From the NCBI GenBank assembly GCA_023423415.1, contig JAFAFP010000151.1, forward strand, positions 11,291 through 75,290: a stretch of DNA of 64,000 nucleotides, read 5' to 3'. The position numbers and the translations under genes were made by a program. The stretch comes from Pseudomonadota bacterium (GTDB lineage: Bacteria > Pseudomonadota > Alphaproteobacteria > Rhizobiales > Xanthobacteraceae). The notes beneath the pieces are model-generated. The model searched no databases and was not told the DNA's origin. It saw only the letters and a list, made by a program, of their open reading frames with translations. Positions 53,657 to 61,562 of this stretch are shown one piece after another (within the stretch, counting starts at the first letter, position 1; each line of letters starts with the position of its first letter).

Positions 53657-53714
53657 GCTCCGCCAGAAGCCTCAAGCGCGCCGCAACCTTTCCTGCCAGA
53701 AATTTGCGGCATCA

Positions 53715-54012
53715 CTATAATTCTGGAATGCGTTCTCGGGCAGCGACGGCGGATCGGTCGCCGTCGATCTTGAGATAGAGCCGATTGAGAAGCCGGAGCA
53801 CGTATTGTGGGGTGACCCGATACGCCAAAATCCAGAGATCAAGAGCAGAGGTGGCCCTCCTCTGGGGCGCTTTCATGCACCCAAAATGGAGAATATTGCG
53901 CTTCTCTTCTCGCTTACCAACGAGATCACGCAAATCGCCCGGCACGCGCCGCCGCAGCCAATCAAATGCCGGTCTTGGGGTGTTTCCGGGAACGAGTCAC
54001 ACGAAGAGGCAT
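53715..54012 (-). pseudogene. Frameshifted, truncated tyrosine-integrase N-terminus
   Basis: From ATG 54012 the minus strand reads MPLRVTRSRKHPKTGI, hits TGA, and resumes one frame over with WLRRRVPGDLRDLVGKREEK. This is the conserved N-terminus of phage/island tyrosine integrases (DUF6538-like: KHPKTG.YWLR.RVP.DLR.LVGKREEKRSL). One extra G at about 53967 explains the shift. Similarity ends after EEKRNIL (about 53890), and the frame stops at 53715; the catalytic domain is gone. It lies 87 bp from the 3' end of tRNA-Leu, exactly where an island integrase would sit. Confidence 0.75.
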
Positions 54013-54098
54013 GTGTACCCACCCATATGTACCACTCGGGCGGCCAGCACCCCTTCAAGGCGCAGAAGGTTTTTGATTTCAACGTCTTAAGAATGGGA

Positions 54099-54183
54099 TG
54101 GTGCCCAGGAGAGGACTCGAACCTCCACGGCTTTCACCACTGGTACCTGAAACCAGCGCGTCTACCAATTCCGCCACCTGGGC
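54099..54183 (-). tRNA. tRNA-Leu(CAG)
   Basis: 85 nt, class II. Acceptor GCCCAGG pairs with CCTGGGC, followed by A and encoded CCA. The anticodon stem CTGGT/ACCAG encloses TTCAGGT (anticodon CAG). A long variable arm precedes the T-arm with GGTTCGAGTCC. It reads leftward; an integrase relic lies just past its 3' end. Confidence 0.97.
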
Positions 54184-54303
54184 AACGGGCGCAGACATAA
54201 GAGGGCAGGTCGGTCGTTGTCAACGACAGGACACCTATACAGGCCAAAAACCTTGCGGTATCTCGCACCAGAACGCGAGAGGCTGGTTACGAGGCGGCAA
54301 TTC

Positions 54304-55278
54304 ATGGCTCTGCAGACCAATTCCGATACCCTGATCACCATTTTCGGTGGCTCCGGCTTCCTCGGCCGCCATGTGGTGCGCGCCCTGGCCAAGCGGCGGT
54401 ATCGAATCCGCGTCGCGGTGCGCCGGCCAGAGCTGGCTGGTCATCTCCAGCCACTCGGCACGGTTGGCCAGATCAGCGCCGTGCAAACGAATCTCCGCTA
54501 CCCGCGCTCGGTGGAGGCCGCGGTGCGGGGTGCCGACATTGTCATCAATCTGGTCGGGATCCTGTTTGAACGCGGGCGGCAGCGATTCGATGCGGTCCAG
54601 CATCTTGGCGCCGAGCAGGTGGCGCTCGCGGCTACGGCGCACGGCGCGCGGATGATCCATATCTCGGCGATCGGCGCCGATGAGCGCTCGTCCTCGCTCT
54701 ACGCCCAATCCAAGGCGAAAGGCGAAAGAGCGGTCCGGGCCGCCTCGCCCGAAGCGATGATCGTCCGGCCTTCGATCGTGTTCGGACCGGAAGACCAATT
54801 CTTCAATCGTTTTGCAGCCATCGCGCGCATGTCGCCGGCCCTGCCGCTTGTCGGCGGCGGCGAAACACGATTCCAGCCGGTCTTCGTCGGCGATGTGGCG
54901 GAAGCGATCGCTAACGCTGTGGAGAAGCGCCTGGGCTTCGGCACCACATACGAGTTCGGCGGACCGGAGGTGAAAACCTTCCGCGAATTGATGGAATACG
55001 TTCTTGCGACCACCGAGCGCTCACGGTTTCTGATGCCGGTGCCATTCGGGTTGGCGAAATTGCAGGCTTCGATCCTGCAATTCCTGCCAAATCCGCCACT
55101 GACGCCCGATCAGGTCGAACTTCTGCGCCATGACAATGTCGTGTCGGAAGCGGCGATCCGTGAGCACCGGACACTGACCGATCTCGGCGTCGTGCCGGAT
55201 TCGTATGAAGCGATCGTGCCGAATTATCTCTGGCGCTTCCGCAAGACCGGCCAGTTCCGCACCGGCCGGTTTGCCTGA
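54304..55278 (+). CDS. NDUFA9-like complex I NAD-dependent epimerase-family protein
   Basis: 324 aa from ATG 54304. Atypical short-chain dehydrogenase: Rossmann motif ITIFGGSGFLGRHVVRALAKR, IVINLVGILFERGRQRF, ISAIGADERSSSLYAQSKAKGE (Tyr/Lys pair), IVRPSIVFGPEDQFFNRFAA, and FQPVFVGDVAEAI. It is the bacterial homologue of mitochondrial complex I subunit NDUFA9, common next to uppP in alphaproteobacteria. It likely binds NADP(H) and aids respiratory or lipid/quinone functions. It converges on uppP. Confidence 0.88.
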   Translation: MALQTNSDTLITIFGGSGFLGRHVVRALAKRRYRIRVAVRRPELAGHLQPLGTVGQISAVQTNLRYPRSVEAAVRGADIVINLVGILFERGRQRFDAVQHLGAEQVALAATAHGARMIHISAIGADERSSSLYAQSKAKGERAVRAASPEAMIVRPSIVFGPEDQFFNRFAAIARMSPALPLVGGGETRFQPVFVGDVAEAIANAVEKRLGFGTTYEFGGPEVKTFRELMEYVLATTERSRFLMPVPFGLAKLQASILQFLPNPPLTPDQVELLRHDNVVSEAAIREHRTLTDLGVVPDSYEAIVPNYLWRFRKTGQFRTGRFA

Positions 55279-55296
55279 CAAACAGTCTCGGACTGA

Positions 55297-56100
55297 TCAG
55301 AAGCCCAGCGCCAGGAAGATCAGTCCGATCGTACCGACGACCACGCGCCACCATGCGAATAGCGAGAAACCGTGGCGCGAGACGTAGTCCAGCAGCGTCT
55401 TGACCACGAACACGCCGGCAATGAACGAGCACACAAATCCGATCGCCACCAGCGTGACGTTGTGTGACGACATCTGGCCGTGGTTCTTGTAGAGGTCGTA
55501 GGCAAAGGCGCCGGCCATTGTCGGCATCGCCAGAAAGAACGAGAACTCCGCGGCCGATCGCTTGTCGGCGCCGAACAACATCGCCGACACGATGGTCGCA
55601 CCGGATCGCGACACGCCAGGGATCATCGCAAAGCACTGGCAGATGCCGATACCCAGATACATCGGCAGCGTGAACTTCATCGCGTCGTGGTATTTCGGCT
55701 TAAGTTCGAGTTGATCGACCCACAGCAAGACCGCACCACCGGCGATCAGCGTGAAGCAAACGACCCACACATTGAAAAGGTAATCCTTGATGATCGAATG
55801 CGCTGCGGCGCCGATGATGGCTGCAGGCAAAAAAGCGATCAGCACGCCGAGCACAAAGCGGCGCGCCGATGGATCGGAGAACATGCCGAGAAAGATGTTC
55901 CAGAGTTTCGCAAAATAGAGCGAGAGAATCGCCAGGATCGCGCCCAGCTGGATCAGCACCACGAAAGTCTTGCCGAAATCGTCGTCGGAAAAGCCGAGGA
56001 ACCGCTCCAGCATCAAGAGATGCCCGGTTGACGAGACAGGCAGGAATTCGGTCAGACCCTCGACAATACCGAGAATGACCGCCTTGATCATATCGCTCAT
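55297..56100 (-). CDS. uppP: Undecaprenyl-diphosphate phosphatase
   Basis: 267 aa, polytopic membrane protein of the BacA/UppP family. Signature motifs [20 protein letters not shown] near the N-terminus and [17 protein letters not shown] in the second half contain the catalytic Glu/His/Arg residues. It dephosphorylates undecaprenyl diphosphate so that the lipid carrier can be reused in peptidoglycan synthesis. Widely conserved; it belongs to the core part of the window. Confidence 0.96.
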   Translation of the reverse strand: MSDMIKAVILGIVEGLTEFLPVSSTGHLLMLERFLGFSDDDFGKTFVVLIQLGAILAILSLYFAKLWNIFLGMFSDPSARRFVLGVLIAFLPAAIIGAAAHSIIKDYLFNVWVVCFTLIAGGAVLLWVDQLELKPKYHDAMKFTLPMYLGIGICQCFAMIPGVSRSGATIVSAMLFGADKRSAAEFSFFLAMPTMAGAFAYDLYKNHGQMSSHNVTLVAIGFVCSFIAGVFVVKTLLDYVSRHGFSLFAWWRVVVGTIGLIFLALGF

Positions 56101-56254
56101 GAAAGCCCCGTCGCCGCGCCTAGCACAGAATCAAAATGCCCAATATTTGTCGCCCAGGTCGACTCGGATCGGCAACGAAATTTCATGTAATTCAGCAGTT
56201 TGCCTCTTTTTACACCCTCATCCGTGGCATTATCGCCGCGATTCGTAAGGTCGC

Positions 56255-56953
56255 ATGCTGACACTGTTTCACCACCCCTTTTGCCCACATTCACGATTCA
56301 TCCGCATTGCGCTCGGCGAATACGGCCTCGAGCACACGCTTGCGGAAGAGCGTGCGTGGGAACGACGAGAAGAGTTCCTTCTGCTCAACCCCGCCGGGCA
56401 AACGCCCGTGCTGGTGGCGGAGGGTTATCCGGCCGTTCCCGGCGCCGGCGTCATCGCGGAGTTTCTTGCCGAACGATATGGACCAACCGAAGGCAGCGCC
56501 GAACGTGATCTGCTGGGCAAGAGAATGTCCGACAGGATCGAGGTGCGCCGGCTGCTGGCCTGGTTCAACGAAAAATTCTTCGACGAGGTATCCAGTCCTC
56601 TCGTGACCGAGCGGGTTTACAAGCGTCACATGCGTCAGCAGGAGGGCGGAGGTTCGCCCGACACCGACGTCATGCGTGCGGCACGACGCAACATCCGCTA
56701 CCACCTCGCCTATATCGGCTGGCTCGCGGGCCAGCGGGATTGGCTTGCCGGCGAGCATTTGTCCTACGCTGATCTTGTCGCTGCCGCGCACATCTCTGTC
56801 ATCGACTATCTCGGTGACGTGCCATGGACCGAGAACGATCACGCCAAGAATTGGTACGTGCGCGTGAAATCCCGGCCATCGTTCCGGCCGCTGTTGGCCG
56901 ATACGTCAGCGGCCTTGCCGCCCGCTCCGCACTATGCGGATCTCGATTTCTGA
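56255..56953 (+). CDS. fzlA: FtsZ-binding glutathione S-transferase-like protein FzlA
   Basis: 232 aa with a GTAAGG ribosome site. GST-like fold: thioredoxin half LTLFHHPFCPHSRFIRIALGEYGLEH and NPAGQTPVLVAEG, then an all-helical half with LAGEHLSYADLVAAAHISVIDYLGDVPW. The C-terminus ends HYADLDF, matching the conserved tail important for FzlA function. In Caulobacter FzlA binds FtsZ filaments and is needed for constriction; it probably lacks GST activity. It is divergent from uppP, the usual alphaproteobacterial arrangement. Confidence 0.88.
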   Translation: MLTLFHHPFCPHSRFIRIALGEYGLEHTLAEERAWERREEFLLLNPAGQTPVLVAEGYPAVPGAGVIAEFLAERYGPTEGSAERDLLGKRMSDRIEVRRLLAWFNEKFFDEVSSPLVTERVYKRHMRQQEGGGSPDTDVMRAARRNIRYHLAYIGWLAGQRDWLAGEHLSYADLVAAAHISVIDYLGDVPWTENDHAKNWYVRVKSRPSFRPLLADTSAALPPAPHYADLDF

Positions 56954-56988
56954 ACGCGGACCTTGATGCCCCAGCAATCGTGGAGGCT

Positions 56989-57129
56989 TTAAGATGGCCG
57001 CTGCGCGGACGAGACTGCTCGCGCCTTCGGGCCGGGGCCACGCATGTAGTGGCGCTCGGGGCGATACCTTTCGCTGGTCCGTAGTTGCTTGAACAGCGAA
57101 TGCAGGGCGGCGGTGAGTTTCCAGATCAT
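56989..57129 (-). CDS. Microprotein with YRPERHYMRGPGPK motif
   Basis: 46 aa. The N-terminal half is a short amphipathic helix (MIWKLTAALHSLFKQL); the C-terminal half carries RYRPERHYMRGPGPKARA. The same second half recurs in the microprotein at 61280-61438, so the frame is under selection although it is very short. No strong ribosome site is visible. Convergent to fzlA, ending 35 bp beyond it. Function unknown. Confidence 0.7.
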   Translation of the reverse strand: MIWKLTAALHSLFKQLRTSERYRPERHYMRGPGPKARAVSSAQRPS

Positions 57130-57320
57130 TGCATTATCGTTGGTTCACACGCGCCGTGGGGCGCGGATGGTTAGCATCCGGTTTGCATCATGGAATTTCG
57201 GCATCATCGTAGCGACAAAAAGAAAATGTCTCGTTAACACCTGTAAAGATGAGGCGGCACCGTGACGTCGCTGTCACGGCCGCCGACGGTTTCGACCTGT
57301 CATTAAAGGATCCCGGTGCT

Positions 57321-57336
57321 ATAACCATTCGGTTAT
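57321..57336. promoter_or_regulatory. PcaQ-type operator ATAACC-N4-GGTTAT
   Basis: An exact dyad 14 nt before the LysR start codon matches the motif described for PcaQ of Sinorhizobium (ATAACC-N4-GGTTAA) except for the last base. PcaQ regulates protocatechuate genes and its own expression. This supports the PcaQ-like identity of the adjacent regulator. Confidence 0.65.
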
Positions 57337-57349
57337 TTCAGGCCGGCGC

Positions 57350-58279
57350 ATGACCGAAATCCGCATCCGTTTTCGTCACCTTCAGTGTTTCCTCACTATC
57401 GCCCAACTGCGCAGCGTCGGCGCCGCCGCCGAGTCGCTGGCCATCACCCAGCCTGCGCTTTCAAAGACGCTGCGGGAACTGGAGGACGCGCTCGGCGTCA
57501 AACTCTTCCAGCGCGACAAGAAGGGCATGATGCTGACGCGCTTCGGCGAGGTCTTCCTGCAACATGCCGCCACCAGCATCGCGTCGCTGCGGCAGGGAAT
57601 CGACAGCATCAAACTTGCCGGCAACACCGGCGGTCTCGTCGTCGCTGTGGGCGTGATGCCGAATGTCGTCTCTGGCGTGATGCCGCATGTGGTCGATCTG
57701 TTCAAACAGGACGTGCCGAACACGACCGTTCGCATTGTGACAGGCAGCAATGCCCAGCTTCTCGATCAACTGCGGCTGGGCGAACTCGATCTCGTTTTCG
57801 GCCGGCTCGCACAACCGGAATACATGATCGGATTGTCGTTCGAGCACGTTTACGCCGAGGCGCTGGTCCTTTCCGTCAGAGCGGGGCATCCTCTGACGAC
57901 GACGTCCCGCTTCCGCCTGAAAATGACTTCGGACTATCCCTGGATCCTGCCGCATCACGGCACGATCATTCGCATGGAAACTGAGCGGTTTCTTCTGTCA
58001 CATGGCATCGTCTTGTCGCCGAACATCGTCGAGACAACATCCAACGATTTCGGACGCGGTTACCTGCTCTGCAGCGATGCGATCTGGTTCACCCCGCTGG
58101 GAACGGTTGCGCCCGGCATCGAGGACGGCAAGATCGTTCTGCTGCCGCTGGCATCCGGCAGCATGGAAGGGCCGGTCGGGATCACCGTGAGAACGAATAC
58201 GACACCGTCTTCCTCCGCCGCCCTGATGATCGAAGCCATTCGCCGGACAGCAACGGACAAGCATGGCGCCAGACCATAA
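57350..58279 (+). CDS. PcaQ-like LysR-family regulator
   Basis: 309 aa. Winged helix IRFRHLQCFLTIAQLRSVGAAAESLAITQPALSKTLRELEDALGVKLFQRD, then an effector domain with IVTGSNAQLLDQLRLGELDLVFGRLA and FEHVYAEALVLSVRAGHPL. These match the PcaQ pattern closely. An ATAACC-N4-GGTTAT operator lies just upstream. No pca genes are in the window; the next gene on the same strand is a sulfatase, so it may regulate that gene, itself, or distant protocatechuate genes. Confidence 0.88.
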   Translation: MTEIRIRFRHLQCFLTIAQLRSVGAAAESLAITQPALSKTLRELEDALGVKLFQRDKKGMMLTRFGEVFLQHAATSIASLRQGIDSIKLAGNTGGLVVAVGVMPNVVSGVMPHVVDLFKQDVPNTTVRIVTGSNAQLLDQLRLGELDLVFGRLAQPEYMIGLSFEHVYAEALVLSVRAGHPLTTTSRFRLKMTSDYPWILPHHGTIIRMETERFLLSHGIVLSPNIVETTSNDFGRGYLLCSDAIWFTPLGTVAPGIEDGKIVLLPLASGSMEGPVGITVRTNTTPSSSAALMIEAIRRTATDKHGARP

Positions 58280-58405
58280 CCAAACCGGCATGAGCCCGAT
58301 CGAAAATATCATTTTCTTTCGGCCAACGCTCGCGCAACACCATTGCGGTGCGGTCAGCCTGCCGCTCCGTCTCTGCAAACCCCCACGACGAAAAGCTTGG
58401 ATCAG

Positions 58406-60016
58406 ATGACAACGAGACCACACGGCGCACCTCGTCCGAATTTCATCCTGTTCATCACGGACCAGCACCGCGCCGATTATCTCGGCTGCTATGGTCATCC
58501 GGTTTTGCGGACACCACACATCGATTCCATTGCGGCGCGCGGCACGCTGTACGAAAGATTTTACGTCGCCAGCCCGGTCTGCATGCCGAACCGCTCAACG
58601 CTGATGACCGGCCGGATGCCGGCGGTTCACGGCGTGCGCTCGAACGGCATCCCGCTGTCGCAAAGCACGGTGACCTTCGTCGATCTGTTGCGCGATGCCG
58701 GCTACGACACCGCGCTGATCGGCAAGAGCCATCTGCAGAATTTCACCTCCACCCCCGCCACATCGAAGCCGGCTCCACCGCGGGAGGGCTACCGTCAGCC
58801 ATCGCCCGCCTTGCGTCAGGCGATGCGCATCGACGTCACGGGGACGATCTACGACCAGGAGCAACCGGCCTATTGGGAAACGCCCGGCGCGCATGTCACC
58901 ACGCCATTCTACGGGTACGGTCATGTCGAACTGGTCACCGGTCATGGCGACGCGGTCGGCGGCGATTATCAAAACTGGCTGCGCGAAAAGGACCCTTCGG
59001 CCGTCAACCTGCTCGGCCCGGAGAACAGCCTGCCGCATGATTACATCGTACCTCAGGCGTACCGCACCCAAATCCCGGAAGAACTGTATTCGACCAATTA
59101 TCTGGGCGATCGTGCGGAAGCCTATCTGAAGGCGCGCAAGAGCGACGACGCGCCGTTCTTCCTCACCGTCTCATTCCCCGATCCGCATCACCCGTTCAAT
59201 CCGCCGGGCAAATACTGGGACATGTACAAGCCGGAACAATTCCCGGTGCCGGAGGCGTTCAAACGCAACGACTGGACGCCGCCACAACATGTGCAGGACA
59301 CGATCAACGACCGGGCGAACGGCAAGGCGGTCCTCACCGGCATGCGGACCATCGGCGTGTCGGCGCGCGAAGCCCAGGAAGCACAGGCGCTGACCTGCGG
59401 CATGATCGCCTGCGTCGATGACGCTATCGGCCGCGTGCTGAAGGCGCTCGATGAATCGGGCGAACGCGACAACACGGTGATCATCTTCACCACCGATCAT
59501 GGCGATCATCTCGGCGACCACCGGCTGATGCTGAAAGGCGCGGAACAGTATCAGAGCATCCTGCATGTGCCGTTCATCTGGTCGGACCCGCAGGCGCCAG
59601 TGGCGGCGCGCACCGGTGCGATCGGATCGACCATCGACATTCCGGCGACGATCCTCGATCGCGCACGGATCCAGCCCTATGTCGGCATGCAGGGCAAAAG
59701 CCTGCTGCCGGCGATGGGACCGCAGGGCAAGCCGGTACGCGATTGCGCCTTCGTGCAATACGAACACCAGATGCCGGACAAGGACGTGGATTCGATGCCG
59801 CGCTGGCACACCATCGTCGATACGCGCTACCGCATGACGGTGATGTCGGATTCAACGGCGGGTGAGCTGTATGATCTACAGAACGACCCGGGCGAGTACG
59901 ACAACCTCTGGGATCAGCCGGAACATACAGGCATCAAAGCGAAACTGCTGGAGCGGCTGTTGCAGCTCGAGATCGAACACACCGATACGGTGCCGTATCC
60001 GACCGGACGGGCGTAG
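58406..60016 (+). CDS. Type I sulfatase
   Basis: 536 aa from ATG 58406. The sulfatase signature PVCMPNRSTLMTGR contains C59 in the C-x-P-x-R context needed for conversion to formylglycine. Metal ligands are seen in FITDQHRADYLG and IFTTDHGDHLGDH. There is no signal peptide, so it is cytoplasmic, as for choline-sulfatase and phosphonate monoester hydrolase relatives. It would cleave a sulfate or phosphonate ester. It follows the PcaQ-like regulator; an aromatic sulfate ester is a speculative substrate. Confidence 0.9.
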   Translation: MTTRPHGAPRPNFILFITDQHRADYLGCYGHPVLRTPHIDSIAARGTLYERFYVASPVCMPNRSTLMTGRMPAVHGVRSNGIPLSQSTVTFVDLLRDAGYDTALIGKSHLQNFTSTPATSKPAPPREGYRQPSPALRQAMRIDVTGTIYDQEQPAYWETPGAHVTTPFYGYGHVELVTGHGDAVGGDYQNWLREKDPSAVNLLGPENSLPHDYIVPQAYRTQIPEELYSTNYLGDRAEAYLKARKSDDAPFFLTVSFPDPHHPFNPPGKYWDMYKPEQFPVPEAFKRNDWTPPQHVQDTINDRANGKAVLTGMRTIGVSAREAQEAQALTCGMIACVDDAIGRVLKALDESGERDNTVIIFTTDHGDHLGDHRLMLKGAEQYQSILHVPFIWSDPQAPVAARTGAIGSTIDIPATILDRARIQPYVGMQGKSLLPAMGPQGKPVRDCAFVQYEHQMPDKDVDSMPRWHTIVDTRYRMTVMSDSTAGELYDLQNDPGEYDNLWDQPEHTGIKAKLLERLLQLEIEHTDTVPYPTGRA

Positions 60017-60027
60017 CAATTCTTCCC

Positions 60028-60116
60028 TCTCCCCGCAGCCCAACTCGGGTCCACCCGAGTTGGGCCAACAATGAATCAGCCGAAATCGAAAACATTCGAT
60101 TTCGGCTGCGGGGAGA
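60028..60116. repeat. Nested palindromic intergenic element (three stems)
   Basis: An outer pair TCTCCCCGCAGC (60028-60039) / GCTGCGGGGAGA (60105-60116) encloses two perfect hairpins. One has a 13-bp stem with a 2-nt loop (60038-60065), the other a 12-bp stem with a 4-nt loop (60079-60106). The RNA or single strand would fold like a cloverleaf. The CTCTCCCC/GGGGAGAG ends resemble repetitive intergenic elements of Bradyrhizobium relatives. It follows the sulfatase stop by 11 bp. Confidence 0.75.
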
Positions 60117-60230
60117 AGGTGGCGAGCATGAAGCGAAGCGACATGCGAGACGGGTGAGAGGCGGCTGGCGGTTACGCTTCGAGAAGCCCCTCACCCGCCA
60201 CGCTCTCGCCTATCGGCTCAGGCGCGTCGT

Positions 60231-60254
60231 CCTCTCCCCGTAAACGGGGAGAGG
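60231..60254. repeat. Second palindrome with CTCTCCCCG arms
   Basis: An 11-bp perfect stem CCTCTCCCCGT / ACGGGGAGAGG with a 2-nt loop. It shares its arms with the outer stem of the element at 60028-60116, so the two probably belong to one repetitive mosaic that ends 15 bp before the stop of the binding-protein gene. It may serve as a bidirectional transcription end. Confidence 0.7.
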
Positions 60255-60268
60255 TGAAGAGAAAAAAC

Positions 60269-61249
60269 TCAATTCACCTTGAAGCCGGTTTCGTCGGCGA
60301 TCTTGCGCCAGCGCTCGATCTGCTTCTTGATGTCGGCCATCAGCTTGTCGGAGCCGGTGACGCCGACCGCCTCCATGCCCTGAACTTCGAATTTGCTCCT
60401 CACGTCGGCATCGGCATGCGCCTTCTTGGCGGCATCGATGAACGCATCGAGGATCGGCTGCGGCGTGCCTTTCTTTGCAAGCAGACCGAACCACACCATC
60501 GCGGTGAAATCGTCATAGCCAAGCTCGGCGAAGGTCGGCACATCCGGCAGGAAGCGCGTGCGCTGCGGACTCGTCGTTGCGATCGCATTGAGCTTGCCGG
60601 ACTTGATGTAGGGAATGGCATTGCCGAGCTGCATGAAGCCGATCAGCGCATGGCCCGCGACCATGTCGCTGGTCTGGGGACCGGAGCCTTTGTACACGAT
60701 ATGGTTCAGATCGAGCCCGAAATGCGTATTCAACTGATGGCCGAGAAAGGCCGATGGCGTGCCTGGGCTGAATGACGCGTAGCCTAGCTTGCCAGGATTG
60801 GCCTTGACCCAGGCCACCAGCTCCTTGAGATTTTTCGCCGGCACGCTGGGATGGGTGGCGAGAACCAGCGGCGCTTCCACGCCTTTCACGATCGGCACGA
60901 GATCGTCGATCGTCCAGCGCAGGTTCTTGTAGATGGCGGGATTGATCTCGGTCATCGCCTGGGTGCCGACCCACATCATCGTTCCGTCGGCCGGCTGATC
61001 GACGACATATTGAGTGCCGACAACACCGCCGGCGCCAGGCTTGTTCTCAATGATGATCGTGCGGCCAAGCGTTTTCGACATGTGGTCGCCGACAATGCGC
61101 GCATAGGGATCGAGAATTCCCCCCGGCGCGGACGCGACAACAATCTTGATGACGCCCGAATTGTCCTGAGCCCTGGCCTCCAGGGGACCGAAAGCAGTCA
61201 GCGTCACGGCACTGATGGCCACGATGAAACTTGCGCAAGCGGAGCGCAT
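60269..61249 (-). CDS. TctC/Bug-family tripartite tricarboxylate transporter substrate-binding protein
   Basis: 326 aa from ATG 61249, with GGGAGG upstream. Signal peptide SACASFIVAISAVTLTAF, cleavage near ARAQ. Bug marks: IVVASAPGGILDPYARIVG, IIENKPGAGGVVGTQYV, NPGKLGYASFSPGTPSAFLGHQL, and FLPDVPTFAELGYDDF. No TctAB genes are nearby. It is the second orphan Bug protein in the window. It is separated by 30 bp from an upstream same-strand microprotein. Confidence 0.92.
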   Translation of the reverse strand: MRSACASFIVAISAVTLTAFGPLEARAQDNSGVIKIVVASAPGGILDPYARIVGDHMSKTLGRTIIIENKPGAGGVVGTQYVVDQPADGTMMWVGTQAMTEINPAIYKNLRWTIDDLVPIVKGVEAPLVLATHPSVPAKNLKELVAWVKANPGKLGYASFSPGTPSAFLGHQLNTHFGLDLNHIVYKGSGPQTSDMVAGHALIGFMQLGNAIPYIKSGKLNAIATTSPQRTRFLPDVPTFAELGYDDFTAMVWFGLLAKKGTPQPILDAFIDAAKKAHADADVRSKFEVQGMEAVGVTGSDKLMADIKKQIERWRKIADETGFKVN

Positions 61250-61279
61250 GATATCCTCCCATTTTCACGTCACCCGCGC

Positions 61280-61438
61280 TTACGGCGCGTTTGTTGTCGT
61301 TTTTGACCGAGATTTAGGTCCCGGACCGCGCATGTAGTGCCGTTCCGGGTGGTACCTGTTCCGACGATGACGCGGAATTTCGTGGAGCAACACGCGCAAC
61401 GCCATCTTCAGGCGTTGCAGGAGATGATTCAAAATCAC
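61280..61438 (-). CDS. Microprotein with YHPERHYMRGPGPK motif
   Basis: 52 aa from GTG 61438 (an in-frame stop lies 3 codons upstream); an internal ATG gives a 41-aa form. It has a helical, Leu-rich N-terminal half (NHLLQRLKMALRVLLHE) and RYHPERHYMRGPGPKSRS. The latter matches the microprotein at 56989-57129 at 12 of 14 core positions. It is basic and has no signal peptide. It lies 30 bp before the Bug protein gene on the same strand. Function unknown. Confidence 0.65.
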   Translation of the reverse strand: MILNHLLQRLKMALRVLLHEIPRHRRNRYHPERHYMRGPGPKSRSKTTTNAP

Positions 61439-61521
61439 GGGATATCATCCGGACAGCAGGCATCTGATCCGGGATGGAAATCGCAACGGGACGGGCAAGT
61501 AAAATGAGCAATTTTTTTTGT

Positions 61522-61543
61522 GACATAGCCAAATGGCTATGTC
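61522..61543. terminator. 10-bp hairpin beyond the DUF2948 gene
   Basis: GACATAGCCA (61522-61531) pairs exactly with TGGCTATGTC (61534-61543). It lies 20 bp beyond the stop of the minus-strand DUF2948 gene. On the minus strand it is followed by an A-run rather than a T-run, so its efficiency as a terminator is doubtful. Confidence 0.45.
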
Positions 61544-61562
61544 TGACCGACGCTGGTCTAGC

